64,000 bases of DNA from Symbiodinium natans (lineage: Eukaryota > Sar > Dinophyceae > Suessiales > Symbiodiniaceae), in assembly GCA_905221605.1 (NCBI GenBank), contig CAJNDS010002279.1:658584-722583 (forward strand), read 5' to 3'. The notes beneath the pieces were generated by a model. It had not been told where the DNA came from. It saw only the letters and a list, made by a program, of their open reading frames with translations, and ran no database searches. The position numbers and the translations under genes are program-made. Below, piece after piece: positions 9,023 to 19,734 of this stretch. Numbering within the stretch: the first letter of the stretch is position 1; every line of letters starts with the position of its first letter.

Positions 9023-9247
9023 GAGGGCTCTGGCCACGGCAAAGTCGATCCCTTCAAGGCCTCCGAAAACCACTTAAACTCAAGACGTTGCTGGACGTGT
9101 GTTGGCAAGGAAGTGCATGAGGGTCCGAACTATGAGGAGGTTCACAACTGTAGCGTACATACATCCTGTATTGCGGTTTCGCTCTACGAAACGCAGGACA
9201 TTCTGACAGCCTTTTATGAGGATTTCCCGGAGGAGAATCGGGGTTGA
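9023..9247 (+). CDS. Gene A exon with Cys cluster
   Basis: After a CTTGCAG acceptor the frame reads EGSGHGKVDPFKASENHLNS followed by RRCWTCVGKEV and a further Cys/His group (HNCSVHTSC). The C-x2-C...C...C spacing could bind a metal. The frame ends in TGA at 9245-9247, or at a donor just before it. Family not recognised. Confidence 0.5.
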   Translation, partial: EGSGHGKVDPFKASENHLNSRRCWTCVGKEVHEGPNYEEVHNCSVHTSCIAVSLYETQDILTAFYEDFPEENRG

Positions 9248-9296
9248 AGCCCGCCTATATAAACCTATCAGTAAACCTAAACCCTAACAGGAGAAG

Positions 9297-9575
9297 TCGC
9301 CGATCGAGCCGTCCGAAAACCTCGAGGATTCGTGCATTCGATCATGGGTTCACTGTATGTTGAAGCGACTAATATCTATGTTAGTTCGAGAGGAAACTGG
9401 CTCGCCTCGGACACCTTGCTCGGCAGATTTCGATCCACAGTGGATCGAGGACTCCATGTCTTATATACGGTGTGATATATGTGCTACGGCACGCGCATTG
9501 ATGCGTCAGGAGATGAAGAGAGTGCCTCGAAACGCACCCAAAGGGGCCTCAGATGTCGGGGCCTTGAACTGCTGG
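9297..9575 (+). CDS. Gene A exon
   Basis: Continuous open frame with WVHCMLKRLISMLVREETGS and, later, YIRCDICATARALMRQEMKR. Mixed composition and no stop until beyond 9600, where a TA repeat begins. Splice limits not resolved. Family not recognised. Confidence 0.4.
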
Positions 9576-10499
9576 TGTGCCTGGCTCCGTGCTTGTGTGT
9601 GTGTATATATATATATAATTGGGTCGCTATAGATCCAATGTAGACTGAGGAGGAAGTCGGCCCGGACAATGTTTATCAAGGCTCTGATGATGAGGACCAT
9701 ATATTGGCAGACCTGAAATCTGAAAGCTGATGAAAACACATGCGCCCCGTTCATTGCTATAGAACGCTAGGATTGGGATGATGCCGACAATGGCCTGCAG
9801 GAGATGGTGCCGGCTAGTGTGATTCACATATTAAATATCCTCAATTTTTTGCTTGGGAGGACAGATATGGTGATTACAAGGGCTACGCTGAGATCGGAGA
9901 TGATGGTTGCCTGCGCCCTGCACCTTCGCCCTTTTTCGTTAGTTGTTTCTGCCGACCTTGCTCCTTTCTTGCAGTGACTCTTTTGCGGTTTTGCGACACG
10001 GAGGTTCCCACGAGGAAGCCAGTCGATCCTTCGCCTTCTCTGATGGCTGGGAGCATGATTCTGTGCGCGCGTGCGCATGATTTGTAACAGACATATAGAT
10101 TTCATTTTGAATGCCCGCGCAGAGCGTCTCGGCAGGTGTGGCCTGCAATTCCATCTGGTTCATGGAGCAACGAGGGTATCGAGGAGGCCTGCTTGGTTTT
10201 GCGTTTGTGCTGCACGACATGGGGTTCATTAAAAAAAATGCTCCATGTGCCTGGAAGCATGAATCTTAATCATAGCCATATAAGCCCAGCAAAAGGCCCA
10301 CGATGAATCATCTTGGTATGATGGTGATGATGCTTGGGATGAGGATCCGGAGGCGCCGTACTAAAATTCTTGTTTACACTGGTAGTGATCGGTGCACTAT
10401 TTTTCCGTGTGGGCAGGACCACACCTGGAACGCTGCATGCGGTCACGTTGTGGCAGACGAGGACCAGCTGAAGTGATGTTGTCGGTCTTAAATGGAGAA

Positions 10500-10615
10500 T
10501 CCTAAACCCTAAGCCCTAAACCCTTATGTAACCCTTAAACCCTTAAACCCTTAAACCCTGAACCCATAAACCCTCAAACCCTAAACCCTAAGCCCTATAA
10601 ACCCTAAACTCTTTC
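10500..10615 (-). repeat. Degenerate CCCTAAA array
   Basis: CCCTTAAA and CCCTAAA mixture inside the element. C-rich and CA simple sequence follows (10650-10765). Confidence 0.85.
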
Positions 10616-11662
10616 TGCGCCCTCTCAAGAACTCGGGATGCTGCCAAGCCACCCCCCCCCCCTCCCCCTGCCCCCCCACCCCATCCACTTTGCATCCCCC
10701 CCCCCCCCCACACTACCCCAAGATCTGACCCCCCCCCCGGTCACACGCACACACACACACACACAATCGCCCCCACCAAACACATTCCTGGCCTGCTGCC
10801 CTTTTGCGGGAATGTGTTGAGCCCGTTGGCCGGGTGCTCAGGGGTGCAACATGGGTCAAGAAGCAGGAGGCCTTGAGGCCAACGCAGCCTGGCAGGGGCT
10901 GCATGACAGCGGGACGATGGGCTAACGTGCCTGCTGGGGCGTCCTGCAGGCCTAGCTGTGTGAACACACAGCCAGGCCCCATTGTTGCTGCATGGCAGGC
11001 CTCCCCACGCAAGTGCATTCCCTTATTTTTGACCTCCCCCCCCCACCCCCCTTCAAACCCTCTCTTTGACGCTGCGTTGAAGCAAGCCCGGGCCCCCGCA
11101 CTCCTAAAAGCTGCGTTGAAGCAAACCCGGCCCCCCCCTGCGAAGCCCTCCTGATGCAAAAAAAAAAAGGTCTTTAATAAGGTTGCAGATGCGTGTTAGT
11201 GGTGGCGTGTGCCGAAAGGAGACGCCTTGGAATGGCGAGGGTGATCATGCTCTGACAGAGGAGGCGAGCACGCAGTCATGAACCGATGTTGCTGAATGGG
11301 CTGGGTCCGATTATGAATGCAACCCTGCTTGCGTTGCAAGGATGTATCTTCGAATGCTGCGGCTGTCGAGGGCGAGGCTCCATGTGTTGCCAAATGATGC
11401 CAAAGCCGCGCTCAAAGCAAAAGAGTTTTGCTTGACAGGGTGCATCTTGGAACGCTGATGGTGTTCACGCCCTGGAAGACGAGGGCGTGCAGGCATCACG
11501 GAACGTTTCAACCCTGGAGGCACACATATAAAGCACCAATCTACACATTGCGTGCGTGGCAGGACACTTGGAACCAAAAGGGTGTCGACGACGAGGTCCA
11601 TGGGTCTCCATCAGAATATTTTCTAAAATCTATACGTCCGCATGCACTGTAGCTTGGCGCAG

Positions 11663-13296
11663 GCCGCGTGGGACCCTGAGGGTGGTGACATGTGCACCAA
11701 CAACGGTTTCGAGGCCCTATATATATATATATGCGAGCATCCTAAAGAATAGTGTCAGTCGCTTTCGTTTCGCAGGCCGCGTGGGGTCCTGAGGGCGGCG
11801 ACGCCTTCGCAGAGGAGGATGAGGCACATTTTAATTCGATCGATCTAAACACGAGCATCCAAATTCTGAAATGTAGTCCTTTTAATGCACGCGGTGTCGG
11901 CGTCGATCGCTTTCGCTTGGCAGGCCGCAGAGTGTGGTCACGCCTTTGCAGACGAGGGTGAGGCACGGGAATCCAAAACCCTAAACCCTAAACCCTATAA
12001 ACCCTATAAACCCTAACCCTTATAACCCCTAACCACTAAACCCTAAACCCTAAACCCTAAACCCTAAACCCTAAACCCTAAACCCTAAACCCTAAACCCT
12101 AAACCCTAGCAGTGTTTGTTGTTTTCGCTTGGCAGGCCACGTGGGGCGCCGAGGGTCAGGAGGCATTGCGCACGAGCATCAAAAACATATTCCCACACGT
12201 TTGTGTCGCTTTCGCTTGGCAGGCCGCGTGGGCTGAGGCTGGTCACGCCTTCGCAGACGAGGGTGAGGAGGCATTCGATCTAACACGAGCACCCATGAAG
12301 ATGTAGAATCAGTGTAAGACACGCGTTTTTTTTTGCTTTGTGTCGCTTTCGCTTGGCAGGCTGCGTGGAACGCTGAGGGTGGTCACACCAAAGCAGACGA
12401 GGGTGAGGAGGCATTCTACACGAGCACCCAAAATGTAATCCCTTTAATTCGCGCGGTCTGTTTTTCGCTTTGTGTTGCTGTCGCTTGGCAGGCTGCGTGG
12501 AACGCTGAGAATGGTCACACCGTCGCAGACGAGGGTGATGAGGCTACACAAGCGCCCAAAATGCACGCGGCCTGTTTTTCGCTTTGTGTCGCTGTCGCTT
12601 GGCAGGCCGCTTGGAGCGCTGAGGGTGGTCACACCAAAGCAGACGAGGACGCATTCTACACGAGCACCCAAAATGTAGTCCCTTTAATACGCGCGGTCTG
12701 TTCTTCGCTTTGTGTCGCTTTCGCTTGGCAGGCCGCGTGGAACGCTCAGGGCGGTCACATCCTCGCAGACGGTGAGGAGGCATTATACGCGAGCACCCAA
12801 AATGTAATCCCTAAAATACGCGCGGTCTGTTTTTCGCTTTGTGTCGCTTTCGCTTGGCAGGCCGCGTGGAACGCTCAGGGCGGTCACATCCTCGCAGACG
12901 GTGAGGAGGCATCTACGCGAGCACCCAAAATGTAATCCCTAAAATACGCGCGGTCTGTTTTTCGCTTTGTGTCGCTTTCGCTTGGCAGGCCGTGTGGGAC
13001 GCTCAGGGTGGTCACGGTACCGTCGCACAGGGTGAGGAGGCGCATCATACACCAGCACCAATCCCATACACGCGGTCTGTTCTTCATTGGCATCCCTTTA
13101 ACGGTGTCTGTGTCGCGTTCGCTTGGCAGGCCGCGTGGGACGAGGGCGATCACGCCAGCACATCCGAGGGAGTCGAGGCATTGCGCACGAGCATCAACAA
13201 ACAAACGCTTGTATAGTTTATCATTCTCTCCGCGCGCTTAAATTTCGCTGGCAGGCAGCCGATCGTGGTGACACAGTCGCAAACGAGATCCAGGAG
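11663..13296 (+). CDS. Gene A, repeated W-E-G-H acidic domain (spliced micro-exons)
   Basis: Splicing the thirteen clear units gives roughly 200 residues of tandem 9-17-residue repeats on the pattern A-A-W-x-x-E-G-G-H-x-x-A-D-E-G-E-E. The units differ mainly in the middle, so they could be skipped or combined freely without shifting frame. The conserved Trp, His and acidic tail suggest a ligand- or metal-binding repeat or a flexible acidic tract, but I know no named family with this unit. A CCCTAAA array sits in one intron (11980-12110). Confidence 0.65.
11975..12110 (-). repeat. CCCTAAA array inside a micro-exon intron
   Basis: About ten perfect and several variant units between two micro-exons (11925-11963 and 12136-12162). 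It enlarges that intron from the usual 63-90 nt to about 172 nt. Confidence 0.9.
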
Positions 13297-13339
13297 GCAT
13301 TGCACGATATTACTAATTAATATTGTGACCCAGTGCTGG

Positions 13340-13765
13340 GGGCATCAAACCCTCTAAGCCCTCCCGAAACCCTATATAAACCCTAAACTCTATATCATTA
13401 TAAACCCTAAACCCCAAACCCTAAACCCTTTAGCCCTAAACCCGAACTTATCAGACTATCTGGCCTCGAACTCAGACAGGCCAAACCAAACCCTTAACTT
13501 GAACCCCGAAAAAAACAAATGTTCTGGATGATTGTGGATGCCTGGTACAGCGGTGTCGGGATGGGGGGGGGGGGGGGGGGGGGCGGATATTGCTGGTCAT
13601 CGTGAGCAGGGTGTTTGGGTTTAGGGTTTTGGGTACAGGGTTTAGGGTTTAGAGAAAAGTGGCAGGCTCCGAAGGCTGCTCTCGAGGGCGAGTATGATGC
13701 GGAGGTGCTTCTTTTTCTGAAACCCATGAACCCTGAAAATGAACACCGATCGTAACATACCTGCA
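13340..13765. other. Intron-like stretch with CCCTAAA fragments and a poly-G run
   Basis: Degenerate CCCTAAA at 13345-13445, a 20-base G run at about 13564, and short TTTAGGG copies at 13617-13652. No exon defended. Confidence 0.6.
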
Positions 13766-13766
13766 G

Positions 13767-13814
13767 GCCTGGGACGGGCCTTGGCCTGATGATGACGGAA
13801 CGACCAAGAATAAG
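13767..13814 (+). CDS. Gene A diverged micro-exon with GT donor
   Basis: After CTGCAG, 48 nt encode AWDGPWPDDDGTTKNK, a diverged copy of the repeat unit, followed by GTGCGT. This unit keeps a conventional GT donor, unlike the GC donors of the array. Confidence 0.6.
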
Positions 13815-13888
13815 GTGCGTGGGGTACAGGTCAATTATCAGTGCAGGTTGCAGCCTACCTGAATCGACTTTTTGTCTGCCCAGCCAAA

Positions 13889-14280
13889 AATCCGCAGGCT
13901 GCTCGCCCAAAGGATCGATCCCAGGAGCGTCCTGCGCCAAGTCAGCAAGCAGAATGTCTCCGATCATGAAGTCTATACGTAGACGTATACGTGGTTCCAA
14001 TGTCTTAATTAAGGCAGCCTTGGATTTGGATGGTCACCTCCTTTCACCATGGCCTGACATTGCAAAATCCTTGACGGGACAGCAGGCACCCATTAACCCG
14101 TATAGCCAGAGGGCATTGCTTGAGTCCAAGAAAGCAGCTGCAAAAGCAAAGGCAAAGCCAAAGCCAAAAGCAGGGCCGAAAGCAAAAGCAAAAGGAAAGG
14201 CCAAGGCCACTCCGAAGGCCAAGGCTAAATCCAGAGCCAGAGTCGACACAGTCTACAATATCGAGCGGAAGAAGTGCGCA
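13889..14280 (+). CDS. Gene A exons: basic Lys/Ala/Pro-rich tract
   Basis: One exon after ATCCGCAG reads AARPKDRSQERPAPSQQAEC. A second, from about 14013, reads LDLDGHLLSPWPDIAKSLTG and then about 35 residues of alternating AKAKPKPK type. Such tracts occur in histone H1-like and other nucleic-acid-binding tails, but composition alone proves nothing. The exon ends near 14280. Confidence 0.5.
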
Positions 14281-16380
14281 GTTCCTTGCACGCATGCATG
14301 CCCCAAAAACGTGTTCATTCATTCCTATACTTCCAGATGAGCTGCGTGAGTCCTCTGACTGGATCGCTCAGGCTTGACTTGCTCATGGGCCCGGTCATGA
14401 ATGCCAAGCAGAAGCAATCCAAGCCTGGCTGCGTTTGCATTTGCAACACTTTTTTGGGGGATGTTTTGTGCAAATCCAAAATCGGTGTGTGTGTGTGTGT
14501 ATTCTGCGCCGTGTTCTTAACTTATATTCCCATATGGAGGTGGATGCTGAGCGAGGAGAGGGCGGATATCCTGAAGGATATGACACCTGGAGACATCAAA
14601 AGGCGCAGGTACTGATCGGAAAATTTTCCCGCAGATGGCAGGTGAGCTTATAAGACTTCTAAGTGCTCCCAATATGTAAGGTGCCAGCGCGAGCTTAAAC
14701 TGTAGAGGCTCACTGATGTTCGATCTGCAATGATGTGTGGACTAGCTGTGGCTGGCGCGGGGCAACACAGCTTGCACTGCAGGCGCACAGCGCGTTTGGA
14801 TCTCTTACTGGGGTTAACCCTGGGGCCAGCACTCCGCTAGTGAAAAGCGACTTCCGCAGGAATGCTTCACACATGTGAACCCAGCATGTGCTACCTCTCG
14901 ATCGATCAGTCCTCGCTTGAAGCTGCTATAGCACGGGCTGCCAGGAAGGCCTCGAAAGGATGGGTTGCCCAAGTCACTACACACGCACGCAGTCACGCGG
15001 TGCTTTGCAGCTTTCAAAGGGTTTTGCAAGCAGCATCTTCTACAGCCAGCCATGAAGTTCACGAAGCTTGCTTTGGTGCTGGCCTGCCTTTTCCAGAGTG
15101 CCCCAGCATGTGATCTGTATTACTTGCAACACGTCATGGTACAACAAGTCCTGCATGTCCACGTGTGTATGCATGCAGGTATGGGCCCTGTCGAGAAGGA
15201 GTACGCAATCCATTTAGCCGAGGTCTTTGCAGGTGCTCTGCTTGCAAAGCCTGAACGCTCACCCCTGTAAACCCTGTCCAAAAGCTTTTGGCTTTCCAGC
15301 TTAATGTCGGGTGTGGTGTAGGGTTGAGGGTTGTTTTGCAACTCGCCAAGAGCACTCCGCAGGGAAGATTCGTGGTAGGGTTTAAAATAGGGTTTACATA
15401 GGCTAGCTCTGGGGGCTTAGTCAGCGAAGGGGCTTTAAGGTAAACCAATATGCTCGCAGTCCCTATAAGAATCTATATACTCTATCGTTGCGCCCCTATA
15501 ATGTTTTTAGTTTAGTGTTTAGGCCCGGGTTCAGCGCGCCTCGACATATCTTTCCACCATGGAGAGCTCGAACCTGAGATGGTCTATAGTGTTCCGGTGG
15601 GAGTGCATTCACGGCTGCAAGTTTCGCTTTTTCTAGGGACTTAAATTATAAGGAGGTATTGTATACACCCAAACTTGTACCGGCGGGTTAAGGGTTCCAG
15701 GGATTATTTATAGTCAGCCCTTCGTTGACACGCACGTTTATACTAGGCCCTTGCTTGAATCGTCCCCCCAAAATCACCACACCGCTCCCTAGCAGAGTTT
15801 TCTAGGGTATGTGTAAGAGCAGTACAGGTGGGGTCATGGTGAGGAGGTGAAACAGAGAGGCCTGGGGGGATCCCTCTCTGTCTAAATGTGGCCCGTTATA
15901 AAAGGCTCCGCATGTTGCGACGATTGCTGATCTATAGGGTGTTCGATCTTTACTTCTCACAACTCCCGGGCTCCGAGCCCCAAGCCAATGCACGATGTTT
16001 GGGGCTAGCTATGTAAACCCTAGACCCTATACTTGCAGAGCATGGGTGTGCGTGCGCTGCCAGGAGAGTCTATGATATGCTCTGGTGCTGCGCATGCCGG
16101 CCTACGCAGTCGATGTGTGGATGTCGCCTCGTCCGCAAAGTTGCGCTCCCTGTAGGTGGCATATATTGTATTCGTACTGGCTGCAAGGTCAGATTCAGCC
16201 GCAAGCTTGACCTTCTCACAAGCTTCGGATTTTTGGTGTGCGCGAATCTAGAGCCTTGGATTCGAACAATTCCCGAACTCACACATTCAGAGTTGTTTGC
16301 AGGTTTAGGGTTTAGGGTTTAGGGTTTAGGGTTTAGGGTTTAGGGTTTTAGGGTTTAGGGTTTAGGGCTTATAAGTGCAC
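14281..16380. other. Sparse region of gene A with possible small exons
   Basis: Exon-like readings with acceptors occur at about 14532-14610 (acidic, MEVDAERGEG) and 14895-14980 (QSSLEAAIARAARKASKGW). From 15270 to 16380 I see no exon. TTTAGGG copies occur at 15505 and an array at 16302-16366. Confidence 0.4.
16302..16368 (+). repeat. TTTAGGG array
   Basis: Nine heptamers, one with an extra T. Confidence 0.92.
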
Positions 16381-16633
16381 ATGTTCTAGCTTAATTGCCC
16401 CTGCCTGCAGGCAAGGTGTTTGGTGCAGCATGGCTGTATGTGGTACGCTGTGCCGTGCGCGACATGGGTATTTATGTGTCCTGACGACAATTGCAATACT
16501 TCAGCTCAGACTGCAGCTGCCACCGTTCCAGACCCCTCGGCCTAACCCGGTTCTGCAAAGGAGCCGTGCCACGACAAAGCGCCGTCCTCTGCGGGTGAAA
16601 GGCCCGCAGCAGCAGTCAGCTCTGTGCCCTGAG

Positions 16634-17085
16634 CTTGGATTCAATCATGCAAGGAGATCTCTCGAAGACTCGGGACGCGAACAGGCTCGCTCACCGTGTA
16701 GCTTACCTCATGGAGTTGAACTATCAAAAGAATGTGGACTACGTGCTCGAACAGCCATCATCATCAATCTTGTTTCGGTACAAATGTATACGGGACCTGG
16801 GCCTAGTCTTTGTCGAGATACTGCAGTCACGCGTGGCCTTGAATCATGATCGTGTCATGTCAAGTCTGACACTCAGGACGCTCTGAGAAGGCACAATGCC
16901 ATTGGGGTCAACATGCACCTTGGAGCATGGGGCGCCCCAACTGAAAAGCTCGTGCCTTGGCGTCATAAGACAGTCTACAAATTGCGTTTATATGTGCCCA
17001 CGTGCTTCGGAACAAAGAGCGCGCCCCTATAGGTCACACTATGGGGGACAGCGAAGTGGATTAGATACTTACCGCGAAGGATTGA
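16634..17085 (+). CDS. Gene A, dinoflagellate EQPSSS family domain (three exons)
   Basis: Exon 1 (about 16634-16820) reads DANRLAHRVAYLMELNYQKN, then VDYVLEQPSSSILFRYK. Exon 2 (about 16891-16990) reads NAIGVNMHLGAWGAPTEKLV. Exon 3 (from 17033, after CTATAG) reads VTLWGTAKWIRYLPRR. The order 'RxAN...EQPxSS...LGxxGAxTxKxV...LWGTxxW' matches an abundant uncharacterised family I associate with Symbiodiniaceae genomes. EQPxSS sits where some methyltransferase-like families have ENPxSS, but I would not call catalysis. It is part of the element's cargo. Confidence 0.6.
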
Positions 17086-17362
17086 TGCGGAGCGCAGGCT
17101 TGTTTGTCTCTGAACCCTGAAGCCGAATTTTACCTGTTCCTGTGCATCCAATATTGTTCATTGCCACCGCAGGTCCCAGTTGAAACGCATCAAGTCCTTC
17201 TTGAAGATTAAGACATACACAACCACGACGAACAGACGGGGTAAGAGATGCTCTGCGGCTCAACTGCACTAGGGTTCATTCGTACTGCAGCTTCAAATGC
17301 AACAAGCATCTGCAGTGTATCGATCGCATATTTGTCTTGGAATCTTAGACTGGTGGGCGCAG

Positions 17363-17669
17363 CTTGAAGGACACAGAGAAATACCCGGGCATGTTCGGGC
17401 TGAAAGCTGCGTGGTTAAATAGCTTCCCGCGGTTCGCTTGCTCCGCCCAAAAAAGAATCCGATAGAAACCCTAAACCCTACACACCCTGAACCCGAAAAA
17501 CCCCCAAACCCTGAAGACCCATACTCCCGTGTAGGTTGGTGCACTTCTCCGGGACCATCTCTTTGGCTTCACTGAAAGCCAGCTAGCCATCATTCCGGAT
17601 CAGCAAGCTACATTTCGGGACTTTGGCGACGACTCTGATGACAGTGGTCTTGAAGATGTTGTTGGCTAG
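17363..17669 (+). CDS. Gene A 3' exons and stop
   Basis: A short exon (about 17363-17450) reads DTEKYPGMFGLKAAWLN. The YPxxFG motif is typical of the C-terminal part of the same dinoflagellate family. The last exon (about 17540-17669) reads RDHLFGFTESQLAIIPDQQA, then an acidic FGDDSDDSGLEDVVG and TAG at 17667-17669. Between them is a degenerate CCCTAAA stretch (17467-17525). The stop is the end of gene A. Confidence 0.55.
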
Positions 17670-18229
17670 CCCACATGTGCAGATTCCAAGGGGGTTCAAG
17701 GGATCGGCGATGTCACATGCCATATGTATGTCAGTACGTGGTTCTTAATTGAGGGAATTCAGAAAATTCAGGACAGACCGATTCCTTTGGGCTAGCATGT
17801 GTGTACATATACACATATGCATTGGCTATCGCCGCGCACGGGGTCCATCTCTGAAGGCAAAAGGAGGCTTTTCTGTGTGCTGCCCTGCCAAACCGAGCTG
17901 CTGCCCCTGAACAAAGCCCACGTGTATCCAACCCATCTCGAATCAGTTTTGTGTTCCAAATTTTTGAAAAATTCAGCTCCCGGAAGCAACCGTGTATCAC
18001 CGTGTATCGCCGTGTAATCGTTGCTATAACCCACAGTACGACCGTGTATCACCGTGTACCTGGATATGTGCCATGTGGCCAATTGCTGATCTAGTCTCGA
18101 TGCGGGCGCCACGTAGGTGCAGCCAGGGTGTGCAGCGCAGTATAGCCACGAATGCCTGCAAATGTCAACGTCACAGCCCATTTGGCTTCAAGTCTTTTGC
18201 TGTTGTGTGTTGTGTGCCAGCTGCGTGCA
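17670..18229. other. Spacer between genes A and B with a short repeat
   Basis: Four copies of ACCGTGTATC or a near variant lie within 17990-18060. No exon seen. A promoter for gene B would be here, but no recognisable element was found. Confidence 0.5.
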
Positions 18230-18392
18230 GCATGCCTCCTAAGGCTGCAGGCCATTCAGGTGGGGGGCATGGCTGGAACGAGCTCTACAAGAGCAACGGT
18301 GGGAACAGTTGGACACACGTGGGCTTCACTAGCGAGGATTCCCCTTTGAATGGTGCTGGTGGCCTCTTTTCGGCTGCAGACTTTCAGGCGAA
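18230..18392 (+). CDS. Gene B exon 1
   Basis: ATG at about 18233 begins MPPKAAGHSGGGHGWNELYK, a Gly/His-rich start, and runs on to FSAADFQ, where CAG is followed by a GC donor. The initiation codon is the first in frame after a stop-containing leader. No domain recognised. The spliced product would continue into the Lys-rich exon at 18537. Confidence 0.5.
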
Positions 18393-18536
18393 ATGTTTCT
18401 GAATATGAAATATGGGCGCTATAAGTTTGTACATGCCTGCATAACTATCTTATAAACCCTTTATAACCTTAAATCCTAAACCCCTATAAACCCTAAACCC
18501 TAAACGCTTACTTTGGCATGTTCCTCTGCGTGTTAG

Positions 18537-19640
18537 GCAACCGCGAATGGCAAAGGGAAAAAAAATCCCAAGGGTTCGCAGAAGGGCTCACCCAAAGGCA
18601 AGCCTGGGAATGGAAAAGGAAAGGCCCTGCCCAAGGGCAAGGAGGACTCGCCACACAAAGGCACAGGAAAGGCGTCGCCCAAGGGCAAGGACTCACCACA
18701 CAAAGGTAAAGGAAAGGCGCCCACGGGCAAGGATGAGCTGGAGGACTCCCCGCGCAAAGGCAAAGGCAAGGCAACCAAGGGCAAGGATGAGCAGGAGGAC
18801 TCGCCACACAAAGGCAAAGGAAAGGCTGCGCCAAAGGGCAAGGATCAGGAGAAGGACTCGCCGCACAAAGGCAAAGGAAAGATGACCAAGGGCAAGGATG
18901 AGCAGGAGCACTCGCCACACAAAGGCAAAGGAAAAGCGGCGCCAAAGGGCAAGGAAAAGGAGGAGGGCTCGCCACACAAAGGCAAAGGAAAAGCAGCGCC
19001 CAAGGGCAAGGACGAGGACTCACCACACCAAGGCAAAGGAAAGGCAACCAAGGGCAAGGATGAGCAGGAGGACTCACCACACAAAGGCAAAGGAAAGGCG
19101 GCGCCGAAGGGCAAGGATCAGGAGAAGGACTCGCCGCACAAAGGCGCAGGAAAGGCTGCGCCAAAGGGCAAGGATCAGGAGGAGGGCTCGCCACACAAAG
19201 GCGAAGGAAAGGCTGCGCCAAAGGGCAAGGGTCAGGAGGAGGGCTCGCCACACAAAGGCGAAGGAAAGGCTGCGCCAAAGGGCAAGGGTCAGGAGAAGGA
19301 CTCGCCACACAAAGGCAAAGGAAAAGAGGGCAAGGCTGAGCAGGAGGACTCCCCACACAAAGGCAAAGGAAAGGCTGCGCCCAAGAGCGGCGAGGATGAG
19401 CAGGAGGACTCACCAGAGGGGGGAAAGGCAACGCCCAAGGGCAAGGATCAGGAGGAGGACTCACCCAACAAAGGCAAAGGAAAGGCGGCGCCGAAGGGCA
19501 AGGACCAGCAGGAGGATACGCGACACACAGGCAAAGGAAAGAGCACGCCAGAAGGCAAGGGTCTGCAGGAGAACCCCGAGACCCCCAGACAACCAATCAA
19601 GCGCAAGCTCACTTGGGCAGATCATGAGGATTCGAGTTGG
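18537..19640 (+). CDS. Gene B Lys-rich SPHKGKGK repeat exon
   Basis: One long exon after a TTAG acceptor. About twenty imperfect repeats of 15-19 residues on the pattern KGKDEQEDSPHKGKGKAAP: a highly charged, Gly/Ser/Pro-containing, certainly disordered polyampholyte. It ends with ETPRQPIKRKLTWADHEDSS, which has a basic patch. SP and KGKGK motifs resemble phosphorylated chromatin-binding tails, but composition is not evidence of function. Repeat length (45-57 nt) is in the same range as the micro-exons of gene A. The other frames are open here only because of the repeat. Confidence 0.65.
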
Positions 19641-19734
19641 AGTACCCCTGCAAGTTACGTGGCATGTATATGGGTTTTGTTTGTTCGTTTTTGGGGCGAT
19701 CAGTACCTTTATAAAGCCTATCAACCCTGTTTAG

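Larger units (their letters stand above)
10128..13296 (+). repeat. Tandem micro-exon array of gene A
   Basis: At least fourteen exon-plus-intron units. Clear micro-exons: 11663-11713, 11776-11823, 11925-11963, 12136-12162, 12223-12270, 12360-12410, 12492-12542, 12606-12650, 12732-12779, 12861-12908, 12989-13039, 13130-13177 and 13255-13296, of 51, 48, 39, 27, 48, 51, 51, 45, 48, 48, 51, 48 and 42 nt. All are multiples of three and phase 0. The consensus peptide is AAWNAEGGHTKADEGEE. Each follows CTTTCGCTTGGCAG (or a variant) and is followed by a GCATT or GCA donor, so the introns are GC-AG, mostly 63-90 nt. More diverged units lie upstream (about 10150, 10290, 10420, 11220 and 11440). Confidence 0.85.

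Noticed and set aside
10128-13300. CRISPR-like array
   Set aside because: The regular 114-141-bp units have open, codon-phased segments with splice signals, not short palindromic repeats with unique spacers.
18508-19596. Large Pro/Leu/Cys-rich minus-strand frame of 362 residues
   Set aside because: It is the complement of the SPHKGKGK repeat exon and owes its openness to the repeat.
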